Of a stretch of 64,000 nucleotides of DNA, positions 1 to 8,320 are shown in pieces. A model generated the notes under the pieces. That model saw only the letters and a list, made by a program, of their open reading frames with translations, made no database searches and had not been told where the DNA came from. Positions within the stretch are counted from its first letter, which is position 1. The number at the start of each line of letters is the position of its first letter. The stretch comes from CBDAQD01 sp965275905 (lineage in GTDB: Bacteria > Pseudomonadota > Alphaproteobacteria > Rhizobiales > JAJFHC01), in the NCBI GenBank assembly GCA_965275905.1, contig CBDHYJ010000079.1:62001-126000 (forward strand). The letters run 5' to 3'. Position numbers and translations under genes: made by a program.

Positions 1-735
1 CGCGCGCTGCAGGAAGGCGAAATCGATCCCGTCGGCTCCAAGCGCCCGGTATCCGTGGACATCCGCCTGATATCGGCGACCAACCGCGACATGATCGAGA
101 TGGTCAAGGAAGGCCTGTTCCGGGAAGACCTCTATTACCGCCTGAATGTGTTTCCGGTCATGGTGCCGCCGTTGCGGGACCGTCTTGAGGACATTCCAAG
201 CCTGATCGAACACTTCTCTGCGCGTTTCGCGGCTGAAGAAGGCAAGCGCATCAGCGGCGCGGACAATGCGGTCGTCAGCATGCTGCAGGCCTATGACTGG
301 CCCGGCAATGTCCGGCAACTGGAAAACGCCGTGTTCCGCGCAGTCGTATTGTGTGATTCCGGCACGCTGTCGGTGCATGATTTCCCGCAGATTGCGGCCA
401 TGGTTGACGGGTTCGAGGTTGAGGTTCCGCCGGCGCCCGCCCCCAAACCGGAGGCAGCACCCCAGACCGCGCCCGCCATCATTGGCGGCAACCTCCCGGA
501 GACCACTGTTTTCCGCGATCGCTCCGACGACGGCGGAACCGCGCTGGGTATTCCGGCGCTTACGCATTCCGGCCAGATCCGGAAGCTTGAGGACGTCGAA
601 TCGGACATGATCCGTCTCGCCCTTGAACGCTATCGCGGACATATGTCCGAAGTTGCCCGGAAACTTGGCATCGGCCGGTCAACGCTGTACCGTAAGGTCA
701 GGGAAATGGGGCTCGACGAACAAGAGTCGCAATAG
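1..735 (+). CDS. NtrC-family sigma-54-dependent activator, C-terminal part (partial)
   Basis: The reading frame is open from the first base, so the gene begins outside the window; 244 codons are visible. The visible part covers the end of the AAA+ sigma-54 interaction domain: ISATNRD, the arginine-finger/sensor stretch FREDLYYRLNV, PPLRDRLEDIP, and the sensor II motif WPGNVRQLENAV. A Pro/Ala-rich linker follows, then a Fis-type helix-turn-helix at the C-terminus (MSEVARKLGIGRSTLYRKV). Proteins of this family hydrolyse ATP to open sigma-54 promoters from distant enhancers. The N-terminal receiver or sensor domain is not visible, so neither the signal nor the exact subfamily can be named. The linker between AAA+ and HTH is longer than in a typical NtrC. 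Confidence 0.93.
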   Translation, partial: RALQEGEIDPVGSKRPVSVDIRLISATNRDMIEMVKEGLFREDLYYRLNVFPVMVPPLRDRLEDIPSLIEHFSARFAAEEGKRISGADNAVVSMLQAYDWPGNVRQLENAVFRAVVLCDSGTLSVHDFPQIAAMVDGFEVEVPPAPAPKPEAAPQTAPAIIGGNLPETTVFRDRSDDGGTALGIPALTHSGQIRKLEDVESDMIRLALERYRGHMSEVARKLGIGRSTLYRKVREMGLDEQESQ

Positions 736-847
736 AGCAACACTGCGGCTAGAACAGGGTAAGCGTGCGGCGTCATCATGTTGAAATGACGCATCGGCCA
801 TCCTACATCGATTAGTATGCTGTGGACTCGAGGGGAAGGGGCCAGCT

Positions 848-2566
848 GTGTCCAGAACTGTAACTGCGTTTGTTATTTCAGGCCTTGTTTTGACGGCACC
901 GGCCGCCTCCTGGGCCAACGAATCATCCGGCAATTTTGCTGACGCCAGCGTCACTATTCCGGCCGCGATCGAAACCATGCTCGCGGCTAGGGGGGACGCG
1001 CGCTTCAGGCTCGACAAGAGCCAGCGCAAGGCGGTGCTTGAGGCCTATGCGGCGCGCAATTTCGAACCTCTCTGGGTTTGGAAAGAGGGGCTGAACCAGA
1101 AAGGCGTTCGTGTCCTGGGCCAGATGTCGACCGCCGACGATGACGGACTGCGGTCTGCCGACTATCTGCCGGCGTCGCTCGATGGCTTCTCCGACGAGGC
1201 GCGCGAGATTGCCGATGACAAGGCCGCCTTGGCGCGCATCGACCTGGAGATTACCCGCGCCGCGATCACCTATGCCCTCCACGCTTCGCGAGGACGCGTC
1301 GAACCGCGCAAAGTCAGCCGGCACAACTCGATCCGGCCGGAACGCGTGGCACCCGCAGAGGCTTTGGAGATGCTCGCCAGAACAGTTCGTCCGGGACAGT
1401 ACCTGGCCGGTCTGCTTCCGGCTCTGCCTGAATACCACGCCATGAAGGCGGCATTGCAGGAATACCGGGCGCGCGCAGGCGAGGAATCATTCGAGCGGAT
1501 CGCGAATGGCCGCCTCATCCGTCCCGGACGCAAGGACGCCCGTATCCGCCAGGTCCGGCGCCGGCTGATCCAGCTTGGCATGTACACCCTGAAGGTCTCA
1601 GAAGACTCTGTCGTCCGGAGCGAACAGGCCAGCGCCGCCGAACTGGCGCTGTCCTCGATCGTTTACGACAGGCGCCTGGTCAAGGCCGTGAAGCGGTTCC
1701 AGAGGAGCCGCGGCCTGAAGTCCGGTGGCATCATCGGCCGCAACACGATTGCCGCTTTGAACGCCGACAACAGCAAGAACGAACTCAACAAGATCCTGAT
1801 CAATCTCGAGCGCATGCGCTGGCTGCCCCAGGACCTCGGCGACCGCCATGTTTTCGTGAATCAGGCGGGCTTCAGAATGCGCCTGATCGACCAGGGCAAG
1901 GTAATCCACCAGTCCCGCGTGATCGTCGGCAAGCCCAAGCATCAGACGCCCGTGTTCAGCGACGAGATGGAATACATCGTATTCAATCCCTACTGGAACG
2001 TGCCGCGCTCCATCGCCGTCAACGAAATGCTGCCGCGGCTGGCGCGCAACCCTTACTATCTCTCGCAGCGGGGATACCAGGTCTTTTACCATGACGGCCG
2101 CCGCTCACGGCGAATCGATTCCAGCTATGTGAGCTGGTGGCGTGTTTCGCGGAACGATTTCAGGTTCCATATCCGCCAGCCGCCCGGACGATCCAACGCT
2201 CTGGGGAAAATGAAGTTCATGTTCCCCAACAAGCACAGTATCTACCTGCACGATACACCCAAAAAGAGCCTGTTCAGCCGGACGTCCCGGGCCTTCAGCC
2301 ATGGCTGCATCAGGGTCCAGAATCCGGATAAATTGGCCAAATTGCTGCTAAGGCTGGATCGCGGCTGGAGCGCCAGGAAGATTGACCGCATGGTCGCAAG
2401 CGGCCGCAACCAGCGGATCAACCTGAAGAAGAAGGTGCCCGTTCACCTCAAATACTTCACGGCCTGGCCCAATCCGGATGGCACGATCTCGTTTAACAAG
2501 GACATTTACGGGCGCGATCGCGCTCTGATAAAAAGCCTCGGGCGGTACCGCTTGGCTATGAAATAG
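848..2566 (+). CDS. L,D-transpeptidase (YkuD domain, YcbB/LdtD-like)
   Basis: A periplasmic peptidoglycan cross-linking enzyme of 572 residues, starting at GTG with a purine-rich GAGGGGAAGGGG just upstream. It has a signal peptide (about residues 1-23, ending at SWA), a helical scaffold region, a peptidoglycan-binding-like segment around residues 235-300, and a YkuD catalytic domain from about 330 to 510. The catalytic motif is clear: His468 in YLHDTP and SHGCIRV with nucleophile Cys487. The order scaffold, PG-binding, YkuD is that of the large YcbB/LdtD class, which makes 3-3 cross-links between meso-diaminopimelates. It is followed 220 bases later by another cell-wall gene on the same strand. 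The family assignment is firm; the crosslink type is inferred from the family. Confidence 0.93.
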   Translation: MSRTVTAFVISGLVLTAPAASWANESSGNFADASVTIPAAIETMLAARGDARFRLDKSQRKAVLEAYAARNFEPLWVWKEGLNQKGVRVLGQMSTADDDGLRSADYLPASLDGFSDEAREIADDKAALARIDLEITRAAITYALHASRGRVEPRKVSRHNSIRPERVAPAEALEMLARTVRPGQYLAGLLPALPEYHAMKAALQEYRARAGEESFERIANGRLIRPGRKDARIRQVRRRLIQLGMYTLKVSEDSVVRSEQASAAELALSSIVYDRRLVKAVKRFQRSRGLKSGGIIGRNTIAALNADNSKNELNKILINLERMRWLPQDLGDRHVFVNQAGFRMRLIDQGKVIHQSRVIVGKPKHQTPVFSDEMEYIVFNPYWNVPRSIAVNEMLPRLARNPYYLSQRGYQVFYHDGRRSRRIDSSYVSWWRVSRNDFRFHIRQPPGRSNALGKMKFMFPNKHSIYLHDTPKKSLFSRTSRAFSHGCIRVQNPDKLAKLLLRLDRGWSARKIDRMVASGRNQRINLKKKVPVHLKYFTAWPNPDGTISFNKDIYGRDRALIKSLGRYRLAMK

Positions 2567-2593
2567 GTTGAAAACGCCTTGGTATCGCCACGT

Positions 2594-2608
2594 TTAACCG
2601 TGTATTAA
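2594..2608. promoter_or_regulatory. CtrA-type binding box TTAA-N7-TTAA
   Basis: TTAA at 2594-2597 and TTAA at 2605-2608 are separated by exactly seven bases, the full consensus for the alphaproteobacterial cell-cycle regulator CtrA. The box lies 28 bases after the stop of the L,D-transpeptidase and about 175 bases before the DUF882 gene, in an otherwise GC-rich context. Position suggests control of the downstream gene, but this is inference. Confidence 0.5.
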
Positions 2609-2784
2609 GCTTACTGGTATGTGATATTTGGGAAGCGGGCAATTCTCATGCAATGTGACTTTCGGGGGGCGCCCGGCGCACCGCTCTGAACGTCGCGTTG
2701 TTCTGGCGTAGCCCGGTAGGACTTTTCACCCAAGGCAGCGTCCCGCCGAATTTCGTGGGCAGCTGCTCTATGAGGGGATAATCC

Positions 2785-4629
2785 GTGCGGATAGCGTATC
2801 CGGCGTCCAGTATGCGGCATCTGAACCGGCGACTGAGTCAGGCGATTGCAATCGCCTTGTCTTTGTCGCTCGTCAGCGTGCCCGCGATTCCCGCATTCCA
2901 GAGGTCCGCAGAAGCCGCCGTCGATAAGCGCACGATCTCGATGTACTTCGTACACACGAAGGAAAAGATCAAAGTCACCTACAAGCGCGACGGTCGTTAC
3001 GACAAGGCGGCACTGAAGAAGATCAACCATTTCCTGCGCGACTGGCGTGCCAAGCAGTCGACCCGCATGGATCCCAAGGTCATCGACCTGCTCTGGGAAC
3101 TGCACAACGAACTCGGCTCCAAGAAGCCGGTTCACATCATCTCTGCGTTCCGTTCGTCAAAGACGAACAAGATGCTCAGACGCATCGGCCGCAACGTTGC
3201 CCGCCGCAGCATGCATACGACGGGCCGCGCCATCGACTTCTATTTCCCCGATGTGCCGATCCGGAAACTGCGCGAGAGCGCCCTGCTGCGTGAGCGCGGC
3301 GGCGTCGGCTATTATCCGCGTTCCGGCAAGTACGGCTTTGTGCACATCGATACCGGCCGCGTCCGCCACTGGCCGCGCATGAGCAAGAAGCAGCTCGCAC
3401 GGCTGTTCCGCAACAAGAAGACGAGGCAGAAGCCGGCGCGCGAGAAACCGATCCTGGTCGCCAAGCGCGAGAAGACCGTGCCGGCCAAGCCGAACGCCAA
3501 GCCGATTGTTCTGGCCGCTTCGACCAAGCGCCGTGTGCCGGTCCCCCGCCTGAACCCGAACCGGGATACCGCGATCACGACGAACACGGCGCAACGGCGC
3601 ACCATTGTCGCGCAGGCGCTCACGCCGATGCCGGTTCCGCGTCTGCGCCCTGGCACAGTCCAGGTTGCCGAAGCCCCGGCCACACCGGCACCGGCAGAAC
3701 CGTCAATCAGGGCCTCGCTTGACGATCCGCTGGCCGTACCGCGCCCGCGGCCGAATCCGACAGTGCTCCCGCCGGCACCGCCTGCCGCGGATACGACCAC
3801 GCCTATCGTAGTGGCCAATGTGGAGCCGCCGGCCCCGCCGTCTTCCGTTGTGGTCGAGCCGGCTGCCGTGTCGCCCGTGCCTGACAATTCCAACGTCGTG
3901 GCCGCCCTGCCCTCGCCGGCACGGTCGGGTCTGAAGGTCGAGCCCGCACCCACGGTGGTCGCGGCGTCGACATCCCCGGTCATTGAACCGTCGCGGCAGG
4001 AACGTCCGTCATTCTGGCAGACGCTGTTCCCGGGGCTGTTCAGCAGCACCAAGAGCGACGACGGCAAGAAACAGAAACTTCGTGAGGCCCCCGGCACACG
4101 CGTTGCCAGCCTGAGCCCGACCGCGATCACCGGCGAGGCCGACGATGTTGCCGAGAGCGACCCAAATCTGTCCTCGCACGGCAAGGGCCCCGTGATCAAC
4201 CGTAACGGCAAGGCCGACCGGCTCTACGCGGTTCCCCTCACAAAGCTTGCGGTGATCGAACTGCCCGGCGACCGCCGTATCCTGCTGAACCGCGGCAACA
4301 AGGCCGACAGCCTCGTTCCGGTTCAGGATCGCGATCTTCTGGTGTCCACAAACAGGAAACGCACCGCAGCCCCCCAGCAGGCACTTCCTGTCACACCGAA
4401 GCTGCAGGCGCCCAAGATTGCGTCGTTGCGGACGTCGACGACAGACGCCGCTCCCGATCAGACGGGCGCCGCCATCTCGGATGATCTGACCCTCGCCGGT
4501 GGGGACTCAATCGAGAAAGCTGAGACAAAGGCAACGGTAATCGCCGGCGCGGTGCCGAAGCCGCGCCCCAAGCCGAAGCGCGACTGGCTCAAGGTGAACC
4601 TTGATCCTATTCGGCAGCTGTTTCGGTAG
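2785..4629 (+). CDS. DUF882/YcbK-like M15 peptidase-fold protein with long Pro-rich tail
   Basis: A 614-residue exported protein starting at GTG with GAGGGG eight bases upstream. A basic N-terminus and hydrophobic stretch (about 15-38) form a signal peptide. Residues about 60-200 are a DUF882 domain of the peptidase M15A fold; the zinc-site pattern is visible as His144 and Asp151 in HTTGRAID and His187 in VHIDTG. Such domains act on peptidoglycan peptides or related cell-wall substrates. After about residue 215 comes a roughly 400-residue low-complexity tail rich in Pro, Ala, Val and Lys with repeated VPRPRP-like runs, far longer than the usual family member. The 3' end overlaps the convergent GapR gene by 23 bases. 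Confidence 0.88.
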   Translation: MRIAYPASSMRHLNRRLSQAIAIALSLSLVSVPAIPAFQRSAEAAVDKRTISMYFVHTKEKIKVTYKRDGRYDKAALKKINHFLRDWRAKQSTRMDPKVIDLLWELHNELGSKKPVHIISAFRSSKTNKMLRRIGRNVARRSMHTTGRAIDFYFPDVPIRKLRESALLRERGGVGYYPRSGKYGFVHIDTGRVRHWPRMSKKQLARLFRNKKTRQKPAREKPILVAKREKTVPAKPNAKPIVLAASTKRRVPVPRLNPNRDTAITTNTAQRRTIVAQALTPMPVPRLRPGTVQVAEAPATPAPAEPSIRASLDDPLAVPRPRPNPTVLPPAPPAADTTTPIVVANVEPPAPPSSVVVEPAAVSPVPDNSNVVAALPSPARSGLKVEPAPTVVAASTSPVIEPSRQERPSFWQTLFPGLFSSTKSDDGKKQKLREAPGTRVASLSPTAITGEADDVAESDPNLSSHGKGPVINRNGKADRLYAVPLTKLAVIELPGDRRILLNRGNKADSLVPVQDRDLLVSTNRKRTAAPQQALPVTPKLQAPKIASLRTSTTDAAPDQTGAAISDDLTLAGGDSIEKAETKATVIAGAVPKPRPKPKRDWLKVNLDPIRQLFR

Positions 4630-4873
4630 GCAGCATCCCCAGCGCGGCCATATAGACGTCCATTAGCGCTTCTTCTTCCTGACGCTCCGCGGTATCGACC
4701 TTCCGCAGCCGCACGACCTTTCTCAGGATCTTCGTGTCGAACCCGTTGCCTTTCGCTTCGGCATACACTTCCTTGATATCCGCCGCTAACGCCGCCTTCT
4801 CTTCTTCCAGACGTTCGATACGCTCGACGATTGACCGCAATTGTCCCTGAGCGATGCTGGCCGCTCCATCCAT
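4607..4873 (-). CDS. gapR: GapR family DNA-binding protein (DUF2312)
   Basis: An 88-residue protein matching the DUF2312/GapR family through its whole length, with the diagnostic block YAEAKGNGFDTKILRKVVRL and the ending MAALGM. In Caulobacter GapR is a nucleoid-associated protein that binds overtwisted DNA and supports replication and topoisomerase action. The start was placed at the ATG at 4873, which gives the family length; an upstream extension in the same frame is low-quality Arg-rich sequence. Its last 23 bases overlap the end of the convergent DUF882 gene. The family call is strong; the DNA-topology role is known from homologues. Confidence 0.93.
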   Translation of the reverse strand: MDGAASIAQGQLRSIVERIERLEEEKAALAADIKEVYAEAKGNGFDTKILRKVVRLRKVDTAERQEEEALMDVYMAALGMLPTETAAE

Positions 4874-4964
4874 GCCGCTTCCCTTTCGTTTCAGATATGG
4901 GGGTGCGGTATCGCTGATGCCGCACCGGATGATCTTTCCCCGCGGCGACCGCGGGAATTCAAAC

Positions 4965-5264
4965 TCAGTTGTGGTCCTTGTGGGCCTTTGCGAAGGCCTC
5001 GGCCTGCTCCGGCGTCGCCTCGGTCTGGTGCTGCGACTTCCAGTCCGCATAGGGCATGCCGTAGACAATCTCGCGTGAATCGTCCTTGCTCAACCCGATA
5101 CCGCGCTCTTCCGCCGCTTCGCGATACCAGTTCGACAGGCAGTTCCGGCAGAATCCGGAAAGGTTCATCAGGTCGATGTTCTGCACGTCGGTGCGCTCGC
5201 GCAAATGCGATACGAGCCGCCGGAAAGCGGCTGCCTCAAGCTCGGTCTTTGTCTTTTCGTCCAT
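4965..5264 (-). CDS. DUF1244 family protein
   Basis: A 99-residue protein starting MDEKTKTELEAAAF and containing the family signature MNLSGFCRNCLSNWYREAA followed by YGMPYADWK. DUF1244 proteins are small, conserved in Proteobacteria and of unknown biochemical function; the CRNC pair and the compact helical core are typical. The ATG at 5264 was chosen because it restores the usual family length; the longer frame upstream is Arg-rich and not family-like. It lies just downstream of the N-formylglutamate amidohydrolase gene on the same strand (35 bases), so the two are probably cotranscribed. Confidence 0.9.
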   Translation of the reverse strand: MDEKTKTELEAAAFRRLVSHLRERTDVQNIDLMNLSGFCRNCLSNWYREAAEERGIGLSKDDSREIVYGMPYADWKSQHQTEATPEQAEAFAKAHKDHN

Positions 5265-5299
5265 GATTGGTCTCCGTGATTGACGGGTGCTACGGGAAC

Positions 5300-6127
5300 T
5301 CAGTCGGAGTGTGAACCGTAGTGGCGGATGAGATGAGCGTCTTCGTCCGTCATCGCCTTGGGCAGGATGCGGACAAGTCTCTCGACCCATTCCGAAATTC
5401 CGTCGATATCCTTGATCAGGTCCTGGCGGACTTCAATGAGCGCATGTGCAAGCCCTCGGCCGGTGCCGTGACGGTACATGCAGTCTCCCTTGAGAAATCC
5501 GCGATAGGGTTCGTTATCGCCGACGACCAGGTCGCCCTCGTCCTCGAGTGCTCTGATCAGCGGCACGGCAAACCGGGGGTCCTTGTCCCAGAGCACACCG
5601 GCATGCCATGGCCGGGAGCTACCGCGCCAGACCGGCGTGAAGCTGTGAATCGAAAACAGAACCGGCGGCCGGCCAGTATCGATGCAACGGTCGATAACCT
5701 GCGTAACAGCGTCATGATAGGGGTCGTAGTATCGAGCGACCCTGTTCTCAATCTCGCTTTCGTCGATCCGTGCATTACCCGGAACGACGGCGCCGTCCGA
5801 GAGTCGCATCACCAGAGTCGGGTCGTCCCGGCCGCGGTTCGGATCGATGAGCAGGCGGGAAAACCCGCACAGCACGGCGGGAACGCCGAGCCGTTCGGCA
5901 ATGCCTTCCGTTACTCCGGCCACGCCGATGTCGTAGGCGATATGCCGGGACATATCGATTTCGCCGACGCCAAGGTCACCGTATTCGGCCGGTATGGCAT
6001 TGGTCGCGTGATCGCAAACAACCACCAGACCTGCGCCGAAATCGCCGTCGACAATGCGATAAGGCTCAAGGTCATCCTGCCGGCCGAGCGCGATCGGCGC
6101 GGGTTCCTGGTCCGCTCTTCGAAGCAT
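5300..6127 (-). CDS. N-formylglutamate amidohydrolase family protein
   Basis: A 275-residue cytoplasmic hydrolase of the N-formylglutamate amidohydrolase family (PF05013). Landmarks are VVVCDHATNAIP near the N-terminus, the FSRLLIDPNRG loop, SIHSFTPVW in the centre and the NEPYRGF motif towards the C-terminus, which line the metal/substrate site in the family. HutG-type members hydrolyse N-formyl-L-glutamate, the last step of one histidine-degradation route, but no hut genes are nearby, so the substrate here is open. The ATG at 6127 was chosen; 35 upstream codons in frame are unlike the family. A second, diverged member lies at 30626-31522. Confidence 0.88.
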   Translation of the reverse strand: MLRRADQEPAPIALGRQDDLEPYRIVDGDFGAGLVVVCDHATNAIPAEYGDLGVGEIDMSRHIAYDIGVAGVTEGIAERLGVPAVLCGFSRLLIDPNRGRDDPTLVMRLSDGAVVPGNARIDESEIENRVARYYDPYHDAVTQVIDRCIDTGRPPVLFSIHSFTPVWRGSSRPWHAGVLWDKDPRFAVPLIRALEDEGDLVVGDNEPYRGFLKGDCMYRHGTGRGLAHALIEVRQDLIKDIDGISEWVERLVRILPKAMTDEDAHLIRHYGSHSD

Positions 6128-6400
6128 GCGGCGCAATATAGAGCGGTGCGCCCTCAAGCGCCATACGATAGAAGTGCGAACGGCTGAAAAATAACAAGGA
6201 AATATCGGTGACCACACGGATCGAGGAGGCAAACGGCGTTGTTCCGGCGCAGCGATGCATCGTGACGGCGAAAAGGATCGAAAAAACAGACCTGTACTGA
6301 CAGAAAAGTGGCTGGCGCTGACCGAGAAGGATGTTATTTTCGCAACACTTACTCGACGAGTGGCGGAACGCCGGGGAGCAAGGAGGGCAAATCAATTCAC

Positions 6401-6835
6401 ATGACGCGGTGTGTGTTTTCAGTTCTGGCCGCGCTGGTGATGTTCGGATTCAGCGACCGGCCGGCATCAGCCGATCTCAAACTCTGCAACAACACGCCGA
6501 GCCGTGTTGGCGTTGCTTTGGGATACAAGGACAAGAACGGCTGGGCCAGCGAAGGGTGGTGGAACATCGACCCCAAAGGGTGCGAGGTGCTGCTGACGGG
6601 CAATCTGATTGCGCGCTATTACTACATCTACGCCATAGATTACGATAAGGGCGGATCGTGGGGCGGCAAGGCATTCATGTGCACCCGCGACAAGCTGTTC
6701 ACGATTCGCGGCCTGGATCGCTGCGAGGAACGCGGCTATCAGAAGACCGGTTTCTTTGAGGTTGATACGGGCGAGGAATCGGACTGGACGGTCAGTCTGT
6801 CCGGAGAAAAGACAAACGAGGCTGCAGCCCAATGA
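6401..6835 (+). CDS. Secreted DUF1036 family protein
   Basis: A 144-residue exported protein with signal peptide MTRCVFSVLAALVMFGF ending near ASA, followed by a DUF1036 domain: LKLCNNTPSRVGVALGYK, WASEGWWNI, and the Cys-bearing ending FTIRG. The family is small, periplasmic, mainly alphaproteobacterial and of unknown function. The ATG at 6401 is preceded by AAGGAGG about 14 bases upstream; the longer frame upstream does not look coding. Its TGA stop overlaps the ATG of the pyruvate kinase gene (ATGA), indicating translational coupling with a gene of unrelated-looking function. Confidence 0.88.
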   Translation: MTRCVFSVLAALVMFGFSDRPASADLKLCNNTPSRVGVALGYKDKNGWASEGWWNIDPKGCEVLLTGNLIARYYYIYAIDYDKGGSWGGKAFMCTRDKLFTIRGLDRCEERGYQKTGFFEVDTGEESDWTVSLSGEKTNEAAAQ

Positions 6836-8265
6836 AACGAGATCGCCGGGTCAAGATTGTGGCCACTCTTGGTCCGGCATCCTCTTCAAAGGAAATGATC
6901 GCCAGGCTGTTCGACGCAGGCGCTGATGTATTCCGCGTCAACATGAGCCACACGCCTCACACCGAGGCCCGGCGTTTGGTCGAGACTATTCGTGAAATCG
7001 AGGCCGAGCGTGACCGGCCGATCGGTATCCTCGTCGATCTGCAAGGCCCGAAACTCCGCGTCGGCTCCTTCGCCGACGGTTCTGTCGAGCTCGAGGAAGG
7101 CTCATCCTTCCGTCTCGACCTTACCGATACGCCCGGTACGACCGACAGAGTCTATCTGCCGCATCCCGAGATCTTCTCCGCCATCGAGCCGGGGCACGTC
7201 ATGTTGCTGGACGACGGCAAGATCCGGCTGAAAGTGGCAGAATGCACGGCCGACAAGATCGAAGCCGAGGTGATACACGGCGGCACGCTGTCCGACCGCA
7301 AGGGGGTCAGCCTGCCCGATACCGTCATCCCGCTGTCGGCGATGACCAAAAAGGACCGCGACGATCTCGCCTATACGATCGAGCTGGGAATAGACTGGCT
7401 CGCCCTCTCTTTTGTCCAGCGGCCGGACGATGTCGCTGAAGCGCGCAAGCTGACCGGCGGGCGCACGGCCGTCATGGTCAAGATCGAGAAGCCTTCAGCG
7501 CTGCGCTGGCTGGACGACATCCTGGAGATGGCGGACGGAATCATGGTCGCGCGTGGCGATCTCGGTGTCGAACTTCCCCTGGAACAGGTTCCCGGCCGGC
7601 AGAAGCAGATGATTCGCGCTGCCCGGCGCGCCGGCAAGCCGGTGGTCGTTGCCACCCAGATGCTGGAATCGATGATCCACACGCCCATTCCGACGCGGGC
7701 GGAAGTTTCCGATGTCGCTACCGCCGTGTTCGAAGGCGCAGACGCAATCATGCTGTCGGCGGAATCAGCCGTCGGCGAATATCCGGACGACGCCATCGCC
7801 ACTATGGACAAGATCGCGCGCGAGGTGGAACGCGATCCGCTTTATTCGAACATCATCCACGCCCAGCGCACCGAGCCGGAGCCGACCAGCGCGGATGCCA
7901 TCAGCGCGGCGGCCCGGACCATAGCGGACACCCTGAACCTGGCGGCGATCGTCTGTTACACCTCTTCCGGCACGACAGGCCAACGCGCGTCGCGTGAGCG
8001 GCCGCAGAAGCAGATCATTGCCCTGACACCGAATGCCGCGACCGGCAGGCGCCTGGCGCTCGCATGGGGCCTGCACTGCGTCCTGACGCCCGATGCATCC
8101 GACTTGGACGACATGGTCGACCGGGCCTGCCGGATTGCCTTTCAGGAAGGCATCGCAGCAGCCGGTCAGCGCATTATCATCTCCGCAGGCATTCCGCTGC
8201 GCACACCCGGCGCCACCAATATGCTCCGCATCGCCTTCGTCGGAGACCAGAACGATCCGGAGTAA
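6832..8265 (+). CDS. pyk: Pyruvate kinase
   Basis: A 477-residue enzyme converting phosphoenolpyruvate and ADP to pyruvate and ATP, the last step of glycolysis. The family is unmistakable: KIVATLGPASS at the N-terminus, VNMSHTPH, LVDLQGPKLRVG, the active-site lysine region VMVKIEKPSA, the metal-binding MVARGDLGVELP, and ATQMLESMI with SAESAVGEYP. The B domain (about 70-165) and the C-terminal allosteric domain (about 340-477) are both present, so length and layout are normal. It starts inside the last codons of the DUF1036 gene (four-base overlap) and is followed by a weak hairpin and T-run. Confidence 0.97.
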   Translation: MKRDRRVKIVATLGPASSSKEMIARLFDAGADVFRVNMSHTPHTEARRLVETIREIEAERDRPIGILVDLQGPKLRVGSFADGSVELEEGSSFRLDLTDTPGTTDRVYLPHPEIFSAIEPGHVMLLDDGKIRLKVAECTADKIEAEVIHGGTLSDRKGVSLPDTVIPLSAMTKKDRDDLAYTIELGIDWLALSFVQRPDDVAEARKLTGGRTAVMVKIEKPSALRWLDDILEMADGIMVARGDLGVELPLEQVPGRQKQMIRAARRAGKPVVVATQMLESMIHTPIPTRAEVSDVATAVFEGADAIMLSAESAVGEYPDDAIATMDKIAREVERDPLYSNIIHAQRTEPEPTSADAISAAARTIADTLNLAAIVCYTSSGTTGQRASRERPQKQIIALTPNAATGRRLALAWGLHCVLTPDASDLDDMVDRACRIAFQEGIAAAGQRIIISAGIPLRTPGATNMLRIAFVGDQNDPE

Positions 8266-8266
8266 C

Positions 8267-8293
8267 CTCCGGTAACCTTCCGGGAGCCTTTTT
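8267..8293 (+). terminator. Weak terminator-like hairpin after pyk
   Basis: CTCCGG at 8267-8272 can pair imperfectly with CCGGGAG at 8280-8286, followed by CCTTTTTC. The stem is short and has a mismatch, but it lies directly after the pyruvate kinase stop and has a five-T run. Confidence 0.4.
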
Positions 8294-8320
8294 CGGTTCC
8301 GGGCACCGTCATGAACTGCA

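Noticed and set aside
3312..4211. A 299-residue open frame on the minus strand inside the DUF882 gene
   Set aside because: It is antisense to a well-supported gene and its Gly/Thr/Ser-rich composition mirrors the Pro-rich tail codons. It matches no family.
6208..6300. A 30-codon frame with a GTG start and AAGGAA upstream, between the N-formylglutamate amidohydrolase and the DUF1036 gene
   Set aside because: It could be a small protein, but there is no recognisable feature or conservation evidence. Too weak to annotate.
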